DNA of 58,183 bases from Synechococcus sp. SB0662_bin_14 (GCA_009840445.1 VXNS01000027.1:1-58183), one strand, 5' to 3'; shown: positions 33,834 to 46,218, counted from the first letter of the stretch. The notes: a model not told the origin generated them from the sequence alone. Made by a program: numbers and translations.

Positions 33834-34842
33834 CGCTGATGGTGATTTCCACGTGGTAGTGTTCCTGGCCACCCAGTGCGCCAACGGAGATTCGTACAGG
33901 ACTGCCCGACAAAGATTCCAGCGCCTCCAGCAGTTGACGCAGGTGAGGGGTGCTGCCGCCGCTTTCCAGCCAGAGGCGCTCGTGGAGATCACCCAGCCGC
34001 TGCCAACTGCGATTCAACTGGCTGGCAGCCTGCTCCACCTGCCGGGCATGGCGCAGGATTTCCGCCAGGAGTCCCAATACCTCCAAGCGCTGGGCTTCCC
34101 CCAGGGCTTTGTCCAGGTTCGGCGCACTGTCCCGCAGTGTGTTCAGGGCCAGGGCCGCATCCTGGACGTTGGCCATGCTGCGGGCTGTTTGGGTAACGGC
34201 TTTGACGGCATCCAGTTCCGGTGTGGCCGCCAGTTCCTGCCGCAACTCCTCCTGCTGCTCCTTCGGCAGACGGGCCAACTCCTTCACCAGGGGAGCCACA
34301 ATCTTGGTGGGCAAGATCTGCGCCTGGGTGCGCTGGCGTACTTCCTCCGGCAAGAGCGTGCTGCTGACCGCGGTGAATTCATCGTCAAAGCGCTTCACCT
34401 GGTGACGGGTAATCCGCTCGCCTTCATTGGCTGCGGTGTTGACCAGCTCCTGCACCGCCGGTGCGGCCTTGGCGGTGGCCAGAAAGGCGTGTTTGGAAAA
34501 GTTGTTGACACAGGTGGGATCCAGGCTGCCCTCCGTAACAAGGTCGTCAGCGGAATCGGCCAGTTGAATCAAGCCGTAGGCCTGACTTTTGCTGATGTCC
34601 CGCTCCCGCAACCACTGCAAAAACGGGGCGCCCCGGCTCTGGCCGTGATGCTTGCCCCGATCCCGAATCCGCCGCAGGATCCGCCCCCGCCAGATTTCCG
34701 TCTGTAGATCAAACCGCTCGCAAACGGACCAGGCCCGGTCCACGTGCTCCAGGAATTCCACGTCGCTCAAATCGTCCGCCTCGGGATCCGGCAAGTCCAA
34801 GGCATGAAGGGCTGCTTCCAGGGAGTCGGGGTCTACAGACAC
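33826..34842 (-). CDS. Conserved cyanobacterial protein with ParB-like helix-turn-helix
   Basis: 338 residues from GTG 34842 (MSVDPDSLEAALHALDLPDP); ATG 34926 would overlap the divergent TPR gene. The N-terminal third has FLEHVDRAWSVCERFDLQTEIWRGRILRRIRDR, then WLRERDISKSQAYGLIQLAD, which looks like a helix-turn-helix of the ParB/KorB kind. A long helical C-terminus (ELARLPKEQQEELRQELAA, coiled coil near LLAEILRHARQVEQAASQL) follows. Conserved in picocyanobacteria, I believe, but with no assigned role. It is coupled to crcB by an 8-base overlap. Confidence 0.7.
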   Translation of the reverse strand: MSVDPDSLEAALHALDLPDPEADDLSDVEFLEHVDRAWSVCERFDLQTEIWRGRILRRIRDRGKHHGQSRGAPFLQWLRERDISKSQAYGLIQLADSADDLVTEGSLDPTCVNNFSKHAFLATAKAAPAVQELVNTAANEGERITRHQVKRFDDEFTAVSSTLLPEEVRQRTQAQILPTKIVAPLVKELARLPKEQQEELRQELAATPELDAVKAVTQTARSMANVQDAALALNTLRDSAPNLDKALGEAQRLEVLGLLAEILRHARQVEQAASQLNRSWQRLGDLHERLWLESGGSTPHLRQLLEALESLSGSPVRISVGALGGQEHYHVEITISDG

Positions 34843-34927
34843 AGATAGCGTGGCGCAGGCGGAACGATCTAAAATAGCCGGCAAATTATCCTTGCTTGTT
34901 GTGGGCGCCCACGCACTTGGTCCCATC

Positions 34928-35872
34928 TTGCTCCCACGGGGACTCAGGCTACCTGGCTTAGCTTTAGCGACTCTAGCGACAGGGCTGGCGTGCTGCCTTG
35001 CCGCCCCGGCTTCGGCCCTTGTGCCCTACGTCTATCTTCCCAGAGAAGAGGAACTGGAAGCTTCGGCCCTGAGCATTGCCCAGGCAGCGGCCCAGGTGCT
35101 GCAGACCGGCTACCTGGAAGACGCCGCCAGCCTGGCTGACTTGTCTGTCCGTCTGGCGCCCTCCAATGCCCAGAGTTGGTTGCTGTTGGCAGAGGCCCGG
35201 CTGCGGAACCGGGATTCTGCGGCAGCCAAAGAAGCCCTGGCCCAGGCCAAGCTGCTGGATACCGATAATGCCGGCATCTGGTTTGCCGAGGCCTCCCTCG
35301 CCATGGCCGACGACGACTTTGCCCATGCCGAGGCCTTGATCCGCAGGGGCCTTGACCTGGACCCGGAGAATGCCAACGCCTATTTCGACCTGGGCAACGC
35401 CCTTTTTCTGCAAGGGAAGGGAGAGGAAGCCCTGACGGCGTTCCAGCAGGCTTCTGCAAGGAAGGAAGACTTCTGGCCAGCCATCAACAACGAGGGCCTG
35501 GTGTTCTATGAAGCCGACCAGCCCGAGGCGGCGATCGAGCGCTGGCGCCAGGCCATCGCCATCAACGACCAGGTGGCGGAGCCAGCGCTGGCCCTGGCCG
35601 CTGCGCTCTACAGCCAGGGAGATCAGAGTGAATCCACCATTGGCATGGCCATCCGGGCGCTGGATCAGGAATCGGACTATGCCGAAGAGGCCTTCCAGGA
35701 AAGTCAGTTATGGGGAGAGAAGCTGCGGGCTGCGACCCGCCGTCTCTTCACGGACTCCCGCCTGCAAAACGCTTTGGAACGGGCACTGGCCCTGGTTAAC
35801 CTGCGGCGCCTGGAGATGGACAGCACAACACCGTTGCCTGAAGAGGACGGCGCCCCGCCCCAAAGTCCCTGA
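34928..35872 (+). CDS. Exported TPR-repeat protein
   Basis: 314 residues from TTG 34928, which gives a good signal peptide (LPRGLRLPGLALATLATGLA, cut after AAPASA); longer starts within the divergent gene spoil it. TPR units are visible: AQSWLLLAEARLRNRDSAAAK, AGIWFAEASLAMADDDFAHA, ANAYFDLGNALFLQGKGEEA and PAINNEGLVFYEADQPEAAI. TPR domains scaffold protein complexes, here in the periplasm or lumen. It ends 58 bases before the gyrase-like gene. The start codon is inferred. Confidence 0.8.
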   Translation: MLPRGLRLPGLALATLATGLACCLAAPASALVPYVYLPREEELEASALSIAQAAAQVLQTGYLEDAASLADLSVRLAPSNAQSWLLLAEARLRNRDSAAAKEALAQAKLLDTDNAGIWFAEASLAMADDDFAHAEALIRRGLDLDPENANAYFDLGNALFLQGKGEEALTAFQQASARKEDFWPAINNEGLVFYEADQPEAAIERWRQAIAINDQVAEPALALAAALYSQGDQSESTIGMAIRALDQESDYAEEAFQESQLWGEKLRAATRRLFTDSRLQNALERALALVNLRRLEMDSTTPLPEEDGAPPQSP

Positions 35873-35930
35873 AGACGGAAGAAGGCCTCAGGCCCTTCCT
35901 TAGGCTGAGCCGAATCCGTGGTGAAGCGGC

Positions 35931-38432
<2,502 letters not shown>

Positions 38433-38480
38433 CCTGGGGGCTGTGCTCTGTAGGATGACCCGGAGCACCATTAAGCGACC

Positions 38481-38633
38481 ATGGCCAAACGCCGCAACCT
38501 CAAAAAAGAAAAACAAGATCGCAATCGCTCCTACGCACGCCGTTTCAAGAAGCGGGGCGGCCATGACGGTCGTGGCGAAGGCGCCGGCAACGGGGTCACC
38601 GGAACGGCCAACAACGGGGGCGCCGCAGACTGA
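38481..38633 (+). CDS. Small basic conserved protein, 50 residues
   Basis: From ATG 38481: MAKRRNLKKEKQDRNRSYAR, RFKKRGG, then a Gly/Asn-rich tail. The very basic N-terminus (KRRNLKKEKxxRNRxYARxF) resembles a short cyanobacterial protein seen near ribosomal genes, so RNA or ribosome binding is a guess. It lies between the gyrase-like gene and the glycosyltransferase, and its frame differs from the longer open frame that overlaps it. Clean start and stop, with protein-like conservation in the first half only. Confidence 0.65.
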   Translation: MAKRRNLKKEKQDRNRSYARRFKKRGGHDGRGEGAGNGVTGTANNGGAAD

Positions 38634-38661
38634 GATCACCCTGCTCCGATGGAGAGGAACG

Positions 38662-39609
38662 GTGTTTTTCAGCGTGGTGGTTCCCACCTACAACCGCCTT
38701 CCCATCCTGCGCCAGTGTCTGGCGGCCTTGGCAGCTCAGGATCTGTCCACGGCGCCGGTGGTGGACGGCTACGAGGTGGTGGTGGTGGACGACGGTTCCA
38801 CGGATCAGACCGTGACGGTCCTGAGCCAGGCCACCGACCCCCACCTGCGCCTCCTCCAGCAGAACCACGGCGGCGCGGCCATGGCCCGCAATCTGGGGGT
38901 GAAGGCGGCCCGGGGGAACGTGATTGTCTTTATCGACAGCGACCTGGTGGTGGTGAAGGGTTTTCTCGCTGCCCATGCCCGTGCCCTTCAGCGCCACTGG
39001 CGCCGCCATGGGAATCGCCTCTGCTTCACCTACGGCGCGGTCATCAACACCAGCAACTTTGCCCGGCCCACCGCCGAGCCCCACAAACTCACCGACCTGT
39101 CCTGGGCCTATTTCGCCACGGGGAACGTGGCCATTGATCGTCAATTGCTGCTGCGCTCCGGGTTGTTCGACCCGCGCTTTTGCCAGTACGGCTGGGAGGA
39201 TCTTGAGTTGGGGGAGCGGCTGCGGAAGCTGGGTGTTGCGCTGGTGCGCTGCCCGGAGGCCGTCGGTTACCACTGGCATCCCCCCTTTCAGCTCCGGCAG
39301 GTTCCCCGGCTGATCCAGCAGGAGAAGGAGCGGGCCCACATGGCCCTGGTATTCTACCGCAAGCACCCCACCCTCCGGGTGCGCATGATCATTCAGTTCA
39401 CCTGGCTCCATCTCCTCCTGTGGCAGGTGCTCACGTTGGGTGGTCTGCTCAATGCCCGCACCATGGGTCCCCTGCTGGCCGCTCTGGTGCGCTGGGAACG
39501 GCCTGGCTGGGCCATGGAACTGCTGCGGCTGCACCTCAACCGCATCTGCGTGCAGACCATCTTTACGGAAGCGCGGCGGCAGCGGCGGCAGGTCCCACAG
39601 CCCTCTTGA
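38662..39609 (+). CDS. Family 2 glycosyltransferase
   Basis: 315 residues from GTG 38662, preceded by GGAGAGG. GT-A fold: SVVVPTYNRLPILRQCLAAL, YEVVVVDDGSTD, NHGGAAMARNLGVKAARG, VFIDSDLVV (DxD) and the acceptor-site GWEDLELGERLRKLG (ED). C-terminal amphipathic helices may dock it at the membrane. It likely adds a sugar to a polysaccharide or lipid; donor and acceptor unknown. The longer open frame upstream belongs partly to the small basic gene in another frame. Confidence 0.88.
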   Translation: MFFSVVVPTYNRLPILRQCLAALAAQDLSTAPVVDGYEVVVVDDGSTDQTVTVLSQATDPHLRLLQQNHGGAAMARNLGVKAARGNVIVFIDSDLVVVKGFLAAHARALQRHWRRHGNRLCFTYGAVINTSNFARPTAEPHKLTDLSWAYFATGNVAIDRQLLLRSGLFDPRFCQYGWEDLELGERLRKLGVALVRCPEAVGYHWHPPFQLRQVPRLIQQEKERAHMALVFYRKHPTLRVRMIIQFTWLHLLLWQVLTLGGLLNARTMGPLLAALVRWERPGWAMELLRLHLNRICVQTIFTEARRQRRQVPQPS

Positions 39610-39723
39610 TAAGCTGGGGAGGTCAACACACCGCACACCTGCGTGTTTCGGGTGAGTCCCAGGCTTCCGGTTCGGGGCTCCGACGCGGGTGGAGGTTGAA
39701 CCCGAAACCCACACCCAAAACCC

Positions 39724-40416
39724 ATGGCCATTGCCACACTGACGGAAATGATGGAGTCTGGCGCCCACTTCGGGCACCAGACCCGTCGCTGGAACCCCAA
39801 GATGGCGCCCTACATCTACTGCGCCCGCAACGGGGTCCACATCATTGACCTGGTCAAGACGGCGGTCTGTCTCAACAACGCCTACAAGTGGGTCCGCTCA
39901 TCGGCCAAGGCCGGTAAACGGTTCCTGTTCGTCGGCACCAAGAAGCAGGCTGCGGACGTGATTGCCCAGGAGGCCAGGCGCTGTGGCGCGGCCTACGTGA
40001 ACCAGCGCTGGCTGGGGGGCATGTTGACCAACTGGACCACCATGCGGGCCCGCATTGACCACCTCAAGGACCTGGAGCGGATGGAATCCTCCGGAGCCAT
40101 TGCCATGCGTCCCAAAAAGGAGGCCGCGGTCCTGCGCCGCGAGCTGGACCGCCTGCAGAAATATCTGGGTGGTCTCAAAACCATGCGGCGGTTGCCGGAC
40201 GTGGTGGTCCTGGTGGACCAGAAACGGGAAGCCAATGCCGTTCTGGAATGCCGGAAGTTGTCCATCCAGTTGGTCTCCATGCTGGACACCAACTGCAATC
40301 CCGACCTCTGCGACGTGCCCATTCCCTGCAACGACGATGCGGTGCGCTCCGTGCAGTTGGTGCTCAGCCGTCTTGCCGACGCCATCAACGAGGGCCGTTA
40401 CGGTTCCCGGGAGTAA
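39724..40416 (+). CDS. rpsB: 30S ribosomal protein S2
   Basis: 230 residues starting [20 protein letters not shown]. Standard S2 signatures: [49 protein letters not shown] and [21 protein letters not shown]. It is followed 85 bases later by tsf, the universal rpsB-tsf pair. The 114-base leader (39610-39723) can fold GGTTCGGG against CCCGAAACC and may carry autoregulation, as in other bacteria (inference). Confidence 0.96.
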   Translation: MAIATLTEMMESGAHFGHQTRRWNPKMAPYIYCARNGVHIIDLVKTAVCLNNAYKWVRSSAKAGKRFLFVGTKKQAADVIAQEARRCGAAYVNQRWLGGMLTNWTTMRARIDHLKDLERMESSGAIAMRPKKEAAVLRRELDRLQKYLGGLKTMRRLPDVVVLVDQKREANAVLECRKLSIQLVSMLDTNCNPDLCDVPIPCNDDAVRSVQLVLSRLADAINEGRYGSRE

Positions 40417-40501
40417 GGCCCCCGCGATTTCATTGGCCCACCACTTCTTTCCCCTGTTCCAGCCCTAGGCTGACTCCTGATTATCCGTCCCTATTGTTTC
40501 C

Positions 40502-41161
40502 ATGGCTGCCGTTTCCGCCCAGACCGTCAAGCAACTGCGCGAACAAACCGGCGCGGGAATGATGGATTGCAAAAAAGCCCTCGCCGCCAGCGAAGGGGAC
40601 CTGACCAAGGCCAGTGAATGGCTGCGGCAGAAAGGCATCGCTTCTGCGGAGAAGAAAGTTGGCCGCACCGCCGCCGAGGGTCTGGTTGGCAGCTACATCC
40701 ACACCGGCGGCCGGGTTGGCGTGCTGGTGGAAGTCAATTGCGAGACCGACTTTGTGGCGCGGGGGGAAGAGTTCCAGCTTCTGGTGCGGGACGTGGCCAT
40801 GCAGATTGCCGCCTGCCCCCAGGTGGAGTTCGTCAGCACGGACGACATTCCCGAACCCGTGAAGGAGCGGGAACAGGCCATTGAGATGGGGCGAGACGAT
40901 CTGGCCAAAAAACCCCCGGCCATCCGGGAAAAGATCGTGGCGGGACGCATTGGCAAGCGTCTCAAGGAGCTGGCCTTGCTGGATCAGCCGTTCATCAAGG
41001 ACACCGCTCTGAGTGTGGAGGATCGTGTCAAGCAGACCTCCGGCAAGCTGGGGGAAAAAATTGTTGTGCGTCGCTTTGCCCGTTTCGTGTTGGGGCAGGG
41101 AATTGAGGTTGCCGCCGCGGACTTCGCGTCCGAAGTGGCAGCCATGACCACCAGCAGTTGA
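40502..41161 (+). CDS. tsf: Elongation factor Ts
   Basis: 219 residues. [19 protein letters not shown] is the EF-Ts N-terminal signature, followed by CETDFVAR (the TDFV motif that exchanges the nucleotide on EF-Tu) and [20 protein letters not shown]. It is shorter than the E. coli protein, as usual in cyanobacteria. Its stop codon overlaps the TTG start of the next gene. Confidence 0.96.
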   Translation: MAAVSAQTVKQLREQTGAGMMDCKKALAASEGDLTKASEWLRQKGIASAEKKVGRTAAEGLVGSYIHTGGRVGVLVEVNCETDFVARGEEFQLLVRDVAMQIAACPQVEFVSTDDIPEPVKEREQAIEMGRDDLAKKPPAIREKIVAGRIGKRLKELALLDQPFIKDTALSVEDRVKQTSGKLGEKIVVRRFARFVLGQGIEVAAADFASEVAAMTTSS

Positions 41162-42093
41162 GCTCAGCGGCCTTGCAGGATCTGAATCCCCACCAAGACG
41201 CCAGCCAGGCACTGCGTCAACTGGAGGCCGCAACGGATCGGTTGGCGTTGCCCTTGCTGCGCCAGTTGGAGGCCTATCTCGGCCTCCTGCGCCAGCAGGT
41301 GCCCCATCAAACCCTGCAAGCCGTCTTTGTACTGGTGTCTCAGGACTGTCCCGAGCGCTATAGCAGACTCGGCTCTGACGAGCGCCAAACCCTCCAGCGC
41401 CGCCTGCAAACCCTCACTGCAGAAGCCGGCTGTTTGCTGACCGTGGAGCACTTGGTGCTGCTGGCGCGGAAGCTCCAGGCGGAACATCGGCGAGTCAAGC
41501 AGGAGCGCCGCCGCAAGATGCTTGCGGCCTTGGAGCGCCTCAACGGTGGGGAGCAGGACGAGCCGTCGGGGGACGGCCTGATCCTGTCGGTCCAGGAGCC
41601 GCCCGAAGAAGACGACATCCTGCCTTTGACGCCACCCAGGGATCCCCAAGGTCTGGAGCGCTGGTGCCTATGGCTCCGCCAGGCCATGGTTCGTCACCTG
41701 CGCACCCTGTCCCATCAACTGAGCGTGGAGCTGCTGAACCATCACCTGATCCAGGCCGTGCTCCCGGTCAGGCTGCTGGATGCCGTACTGGCCGGAGACG
41801 TGGAGGCCATGCAGGCGCCGGAAAACCTGCTCAAGATCGCCGTGCCCATGGGTAACGAAGAGAATGCCCCCCAGGTGGTCACCTGCGTGCTGTTGTTGCG
41901 TCTCCAGGACATGGAGTTTGCCCATCGCCCTCTGCGGCAGAGCAGTGAGCTCTTGCAGAAGCACCAGAAGGATTTGCAAAACCTTGTCACCCAGAGCCGC
42001 CAGTGGCGGAGACGACTGGTGACGGAGCAGGCCATGGCCGACTGGAACAATGATCTCCAGCAGATTCAACCCCCACGGCCTTGCGTGCCCTGA
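41158..42093 (+). CDS. Conserved cyanobacterial protein between tsf and recG
   Basis: 311 residues from TTG 41158 (TTGA overlap with tsf). Helical, Leu/Gln/Arg-rich, with an acidic linker ([15 protein letters not shown]) separating two helical halves; the second half contains [21 protein letters not shown] and a terminal coiled coil ([21 protein letters not shown]). No known domain recognised. The position tsf-X-recG and the 13-base overlap with recG suggest a stable operon. Soluble; function unknown. Confidence 0.75.
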   Translation: MSSAALQDLNPHQDASQALRQLEAATDRLALPLLRQLEAYLGLLRQQVPHQTLQAVFVLVSQDCPERYSRLGSDERQTLQRRLQTLTAEAGCLLTVEHLVLLARKLQAEHRRVKQERRRKMLAALERLNGGEQDEPSGDGLILSVQEPPEEDDILPLTPPRDPQGLERWCLWLRQAMVRHLRTLSHQLSVELLNHHLIQAVLPVRLLDAVLAGDVEAMQAPENLLKIAVPMGNEENAPQVVTCVLLLRLQDMEFAHRPLRQSSELLQKHQKDLQNLVTQSRQWRRRLVTEQAMADWNNDLQQIQPPRPCVP

Positions 42094-44540
42094 CGCCCGA
42101 TCAACGCCGCGCCCTACAGGGCTGGCTTGGGCGCTTGCAACACATCCTGCAATGGGAAGCGGACCATGATTTTGTCAACAGCCGGGGCCGGAGCGGCCAC
42201 TTCGCGGAGGTGTTGGCACGGGGTCTGGCCGAAGCGCCCTTGGCCCCGTTGCGGGACGACCCCACCTGTGGGGAACTGCGGGCCGGGTTTTCCGCCTACT
42301 CCACCTGGCCTCCCTCGCAGCGGCGCCGCTGGGTGGTGCGCACCCGCCAATGGCTTCATCAGCAGCGTCTCCACCTCCAGGACCAGGCCCGAATCCAGGG
42401 CCATGCCGCCGTGCCGTCCCCGGAGCAGCCCCCCCCAGCACTGCAATCACCCCTCGCCCAGGTGAAAGGCATTGGTCCCAAGCTGGCGGCCAAATTGACG
42501 GGCACAGGACTTCGGACGATGGAAGACCTGCTGCGCCACTACCCCAGGGATTACATCGACTACTCCCGACTGCTCCGCATTCGTGCCCTGCGTCCTGGGG
42601 AAACCGTGACGGTGGTGGGCGCCGTGCGTCGCAGTCACGCCTTCGTCAGCAGCCGCAACCATAACCTGGCCGTTCTGGAGCTTCAGTTGCAGGATGCCAC
42701 GGGTCGCCTGCGGGTGACACGGTTCTATATGGGACGCCGCTTTACCAGCCCCAAGTGGTTGCAGCGGCAGCGGCAGGAGTTTCCGCCGGGAGCCACCGTG
42801 GCCGCCTCCGGGTTGGTGAAAGCGGGACCCTATGGCCTCAGCTTGCAGGACCCCCTGTTGGAGGTTCTGGATGCAGGCCCGGTGACCACTGCGGCAAGTC
42901 CGAGCCGGGGGATTCTGCCGGTGTATTCCTCCGTCGAAGGCGTGAGCGCCGAAGGCTTGCGCCGTGCGGTGCAGGCCGTGCTCCCCATGGCCTGCCAGCA
43001 ACAGGACCACTTGACGGCCCCATGGCGGCAGCGTTTCGGGGTGATCCCCCTGGCTGAAGCCTTTACCGCAATTCATCACCCCCCCAGCCCGGCTGCGCTA
43101 CAGGCCGCCCGCCACCGTCTGGTGTTTGACGAGTTTCTGGAACTCCAGTTGAGGTTGCTGCGCCGTCGGCAACAGCAACGGGTCCAGGCCATGGCCGATC
43201 TTGCCGTGGTGGGCGTCAGCGACCTGGCGACAGCCTTCCTGGCGCTCCTGCCGTTCCGGCTCACCACGGCCCAGGAGCGGGTGCTTCGGCAGGTTCGCAA
43301 CGATTTGCAGGGGACCACCCCCATGGGCCGCCTGGTGCAGGGGGACGTGGGCAGCGGCAAGACGGTGGTGGCCACCGTTGCCTTGCTGGAGGTGATTGCG
43401 GCAGGGGGGCAGGGGGCCTTGATGGCGCCGACGGAGGTGTTGGCGGCACAGCATTACCGCAAACTCTGCGACTGGATGGTGCAGCTTCACGTGCCCGTGG
43501 CCATGTTGACGGGATCCACCCCCGAGCGGCAGCGGCAGGCGGTGCTACGGGACCTGGCCACCGGCGCCGTCAAGCTGGTGGTGGGCACCCATGCCCTGCT
43601 GGAGGAACCGGTGACGTTCCTCCGGCTGGGGTTGGTGGTGATTGACGAGCAGCATCGGTTCGGGGTGCATCAGCGCAGTCGCCTGCTCAACAAGGGAGAA
43701 GCGCCCCATCTGCTCACCATGACCGCCACCCCCATTCCCCGCACCCTGGCCCTCTCCATCCACGGCGATCTGGAGTTGAGCCAGATTGACGAACTGCCAC
43801 CGGGGCGTCAGCCCGTGACCACCACCATCCTGACGCCCGGTGAGCGGGAGCAGGCCTATGGGGCCATTCGCACGGCGGCCTCCCGTGGCGAGCGGTCCTA
43901 CGTCATCCTGCCCCTGGTGGACGAGTCCGACAAGCTGAAGCTGCGCTCGGCGGTGCAGGAGCACCAACGCCTGGCCAGGGCGGTGTTCCCCAGCCTGAAC
44001 GTGGTGCTTCTCCATGGCCGCTTGCCCCCTGGAGCCAAGCAGGAGGTGTTGGAGGCCTTCGTCAGCGGCAAGGCCCAGGTGCTGGTGAGCACCACCGTGG
44101 TGGAGGTGGGCATGGACGTGCCCGAGGCCACGGTGATGGTGGTTGACCATGCGGAGCGTTTTGGCCTGGCGCAGTTGCACCAGCTTCGGGGCCGCATTGG
44201 ACGGGGGCAGGCCCCAAGTCGGTGCTTCCTCGTCAGCGAGTCCCGCCAAGCGGTGGCGCGCCAGCGGCTGGAGGTGCTGACCCGCTCCCGGGACGGCTTT
44301 GAAATCGCCGAGATGGACTTGCGTTTCCGGGGACCGGGGCAGGTGTTGGGAACCCGTCAATCGGGCCTGCCGGACTTGGCGCTGGCCAGCCTTACCAGCG
44401 ATGGCGCCGTGCTGGAGGAGGCCCGGGACGCCGCCAAACGTTTGCTGAACGACGACCCTCAACTGCACACCGTTCCCCATCTCAGGGCCAGACTGGTTGC
44501 CCAGAGCGCACGGCCGGCGTCTGCCTCCCGTCTCAACTGA
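42081..44540 (+). CDS. recG: ATP-dependent DNA helicase RecG
   Basis: 819 residues from TTG 42081. The cyanobacterial N-terminal extension (about 130 residues) precedes the wedge domain (VKGIGPKLAAKLTGTGLRTMED, LLRHYPRDYIDYS). The helicase follows: Walker A GDVGSGKTVVA, DEQH box VIDEQHRFGV, MTATPIPRTLALS, VVEVGMDVPEATVMVV and QLHQLRGRIGRG. It rescues stalled forks by regression. It overlaps the previous gene by 13 bases and the next by one base (TGATG). Confidence 0.95.
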   Translation: MRALTPDQRRALQGWLGRLQHILQWEADHDFVNSRGRSGHFAEVLARGLAEAPLAPLRDDPTCGELRAGFSAYSTWPPSQRRRWVVRTRQWLHQQRLHLQDQARIQGHAAVPSPEQPPPALQSPLAQVKGIGPKLAAKLTGTGLRTMEDLLRHYPRDYIDYSRLLRIRALRPGETVTVVGAVRRSHAFVSSRNHNLAVLELQLQDATGRLRVTRFYMGRRFTSPKWLQRQRQEFPPGATVAASGLVKAGPYGLSLQDPLLEVLDAGPVTTAASPSRGILPVYSSVEGVSAEGLRRAVQAVLPMACQQQDHLTAPWRQRFGVIPLAEAFTAIHHPPSPAALQAARHRLVFDEFLELQLRLLRRRQQQRVQAMADLAVVGVSDLATAFLALLPFRLTTAQERVLRQVRNDLQGTTPMGRLVQGDVGSGKTVVATVALLEVIAAGGQGALMAPTEVLAAQHYRKLCDWMVQLHVPVAMLTGSTPERQRQAVLRDLATGAVKLVVGTHALLEEPVTFLRLGLVVIDEQHRFGVHQRSRLLNKGEAPHLLTMTATPIPRTLALSIHGDLELSQIDELPPGRQPVTTTILTPGEREQAYGAIRTAASRGERSYVILPLVDESDKLKLRSAVQEHQRLARAVFPSLNVVLLHGRLPPGAKQEVLEAFVSGKAQVLVSTTVVEVGMDVPEATVMVVDHAERFGLAQLHQLRGRIGRGQAPSRCFLVSESRQAVARQRLEVLTRSRDGFEIAEMDLRFRGPGQVLGTRQSGLPDLALASLTSDGAVLEEARDAAKRLLNDDPQLHTVPHLRARLVAQSARPASASRLN

Positions 44541-45262
44541 TGCCCGATGCTACGGAACGACCATGGCTGGCCCTGGCCATCAACGACTGTGGCGAGCCAC
44601 TGGCGCCCCTGCCGGAAGACTTGCCCCGGGTGATGCCCCACCCCTATGCCTGCCTGGGGGCCCCCTATCCGGGGGACCCATGGCGGCTGCGTTTAGCGGT
44701 GGTGGTGCGCCTCCTTCGCGCCCGCACCACCCTCCAGGCCGCCCATCCCGGTTGGGATCTACAAATTTTTGATGCCTGGCGGCCCATTGCCGTGCAGGCC
44801 TTCATGGTGAACCACAGCCTGCAAGCGGAACTGGCCCGTGGCTCCCCTTCACAACGGGCGGATCCTGCCTGGCGCTGCCAGGTGGAGCAGCAGGTGCGTC
44901 ACCTCTGGGCCATCCCCAGCCGGGATCCGGGCACGCCCCCGCCCCACAGCACCGGCGCCGCGGTGGATCTGACCCTGGTGGACCACGACGGTGAGCCTGT
45001 GCCCATGGGTTCCCCCATTGACGCCCTGGGACCTGAATCGTACCCGGATCATTTCGCCGGGGATCCCCATGGGGCCACGGCGCACCGCAACCGGCTACGA
45101 CTGCGGCAAGCCATGCTGGCTGCTGGCTTTGTCCTGCACCCCTGGGAGTGGTGGCATTTCAGCTTTGGGGACCAGCTTTGGGCCTGGCGGACGGGTCAGG
45201 TGGCGGCCCGTTATGGCGCATACGGCAACGTCACCGGTGGCCAACCAGTGGCCAGCCGATAG
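44540..45262 (+). CDS. VanX-type D-Ala-D-Ala dipeptidase (M15D)
   Basis: 240 residues with the M15 zinc-peptidase pattern: FDAWRPIAVQ (active-site Arg), PPHSTGAAVDLTL (SxHxxGxAxD, zinc His and Asp) and FVLHPWEWWHFSFGD (catalytic Glu and third zinc ligand His). No signal peptide, so it acts in the cytosol, like DdpX/VanX, and probably recycles peptidoglycan D-Ala-D-Ala rather than giving resistance. It starts inside the recG stop. Confidence 0.88.
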   Translation: MPDATERPWLALAINDCGEPLAPLPEDLPRVMPHPYACLGAPYPGDPWRLRLAVVVRLLRARTTLQAAHPGWDLQIFDAWRPIAVQAFMVNHSLQAELARGSPSQRADPAWRCQVEQQVRHLWAIPSRDPGTPPPHSTGAAVDLTLVDHDGEPVPMGSPIDALGPESYPDHFAGDPHGATAHRNRLRLRQAMLAAGFVLHPWEWWHFSFGDQLWAWRTGQVAARYGAYGNVTGGQPVASR

Positions 45263-45303
45263 CTTCAAGCTGCGAGGGACATGGGAATCCGTTGCGATTT
45301 GTT

Positions 45304-45327
45304 GCCAGGACCGCCTGGCTTTCTTTT
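45304..45327 (+). terminator. Rho-independent terminator after the dipeptidase gene
   Basis: GCCAGG-ACCG-CCTGGC followed by TTTCTTTT, 42 bases after the stop. A compact perfect stem with a T-rich tail, ending the rpsB-tsf-X-recG-dipeptidase run. Confidence 0.7.
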
Positions 45328-45373
45328 GGGGGTTGTACGATGGGCTTGTATATCCTAGGGACTTTGAATACCA

Positions 45374-46183
45374 ATGCGTTCAATGAATCTGATCTTGCCT
45401 CTCGTCTTTAGCGCCCTCAGCCTGGCGGGTGGACAGGCTCTCGGTGCGCCTACCGTTTCCGTGCCGGACTTCAAGAACGAGGTGGCCAACATTCCCTGGT
45501 GGAGCGCAAGCGTGAGCACGCAGCTTGCCGATGCTTTGGCCAACGAACTGGCGGCCACCGGTGTACAGCTTGTGGAGCGTCAGCACGTCCAGGAGGTCCT
45601 CTCGGAACAGGAGTTGGCAGAATTTGGCATTGTGAGGCCTTCGGAGGAGAGTGCCCAGAGTGGCCAGATGACCGGTGCTCAATACTTGATCCTGGGTCGG
45701 GTCAATGCCTATGAGGCGGAGGTTGAGGAAAAGGCGAAGGGTGAAAGCACCAGCTTCCTCGGATTTGGCAGTACCCAAGCTGCTTATGAGGCAAAGGCGT
45801 ACATCGCCATTGATCTGCGGGTGGTTGACACCACAACCGGTGTAGTTGTCGGCTCCAGGACAGTGGAAGGGACAGCAAAAGACACCGCAGAGGTGGAAGC
45901 CAGGGGAGGATCTCTTGCCCCCTTGGCCGGCTTGATTGGCAGTGCGACCAACGCAACAGGAGGGGGAGCGATAGCGCTTGGCGTGATCGGAAGCTTCAGT
46001 CAGAGTGAAGTCTCTGCTGAAAAGAAGCAGACACCTGTAGGAAAAGCGATCCGGGCCGCCTTGATTGAGGCTTCAAACTACGTGGATTGCGTCCTTGTGC
46101 GACAGGACCGATGTCTCACGGAGTATGCCGTCAAGGATGCCGAACGCCGACAGAGAACTCTCGACGTTCTGGAACTCAACTGA
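45374..46183 (+). CDS. CsgG-like exported protein
   Basis: 269 residues with a signal peptide (MNLILPLVFSALSLAGGQALG) but no lipobox Cys, unlike true CsgG. The domain follows the CsgG/curli-secretion pattern: VSVPDFKNEV, STQLADALANELAATGVQLVERQHVQEVLSEQELAEFG, GAQYLILGRVNAYE and AIDLRVVDTTTGVVVGSRTVEG. C-terminal paired cysteines (CVLVRQDRC) may form a disulfide. Periplasmic role unknown; no curli genes nearby. Preceded by the terminator, so probably its own transcript. Confidence 0.8.
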   Translation: MRSMNLILPLVFSALSLAGGQALGAPTVSVPDFKNEVANIPWWSASVSTQLADALANELAATGVQLVERQHVQEVLSEQELAEFGIVRPSEESAQSGQMTGAQYLILGRVNAYEAEVEEKAKGESTSFLGFGSTQAAYEAKAYIAIDLRVVDTTTGVVVGSRTVEGTAKDTAEVEARGGSLAPLAGLIGSATNATGGGAIALGVIGSFSQSEVSAEKKQTPVGKAIRAALIEASNYVDCVLVRQDRCLTEYAVKDAERRQRTLDVLELN

Positions 46184-46218
46184 GGCAACAAAATAACGAA
46201 CGCCGAGACGCCTTCTTG

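Noticed and set aside
38596-39840. Minus-strand open frame over the glycosyltransferase and rpsB start
   Set aside because: Crosses two certain genes on the other strand and shows no family motifs.
44540-45262. Vancomycin-resistance dipeptidase
   Set aside because: No vanH/vanA genes are nearby and the protein lacks a transport signal; peptidoglycan recycling is the simpler reading.
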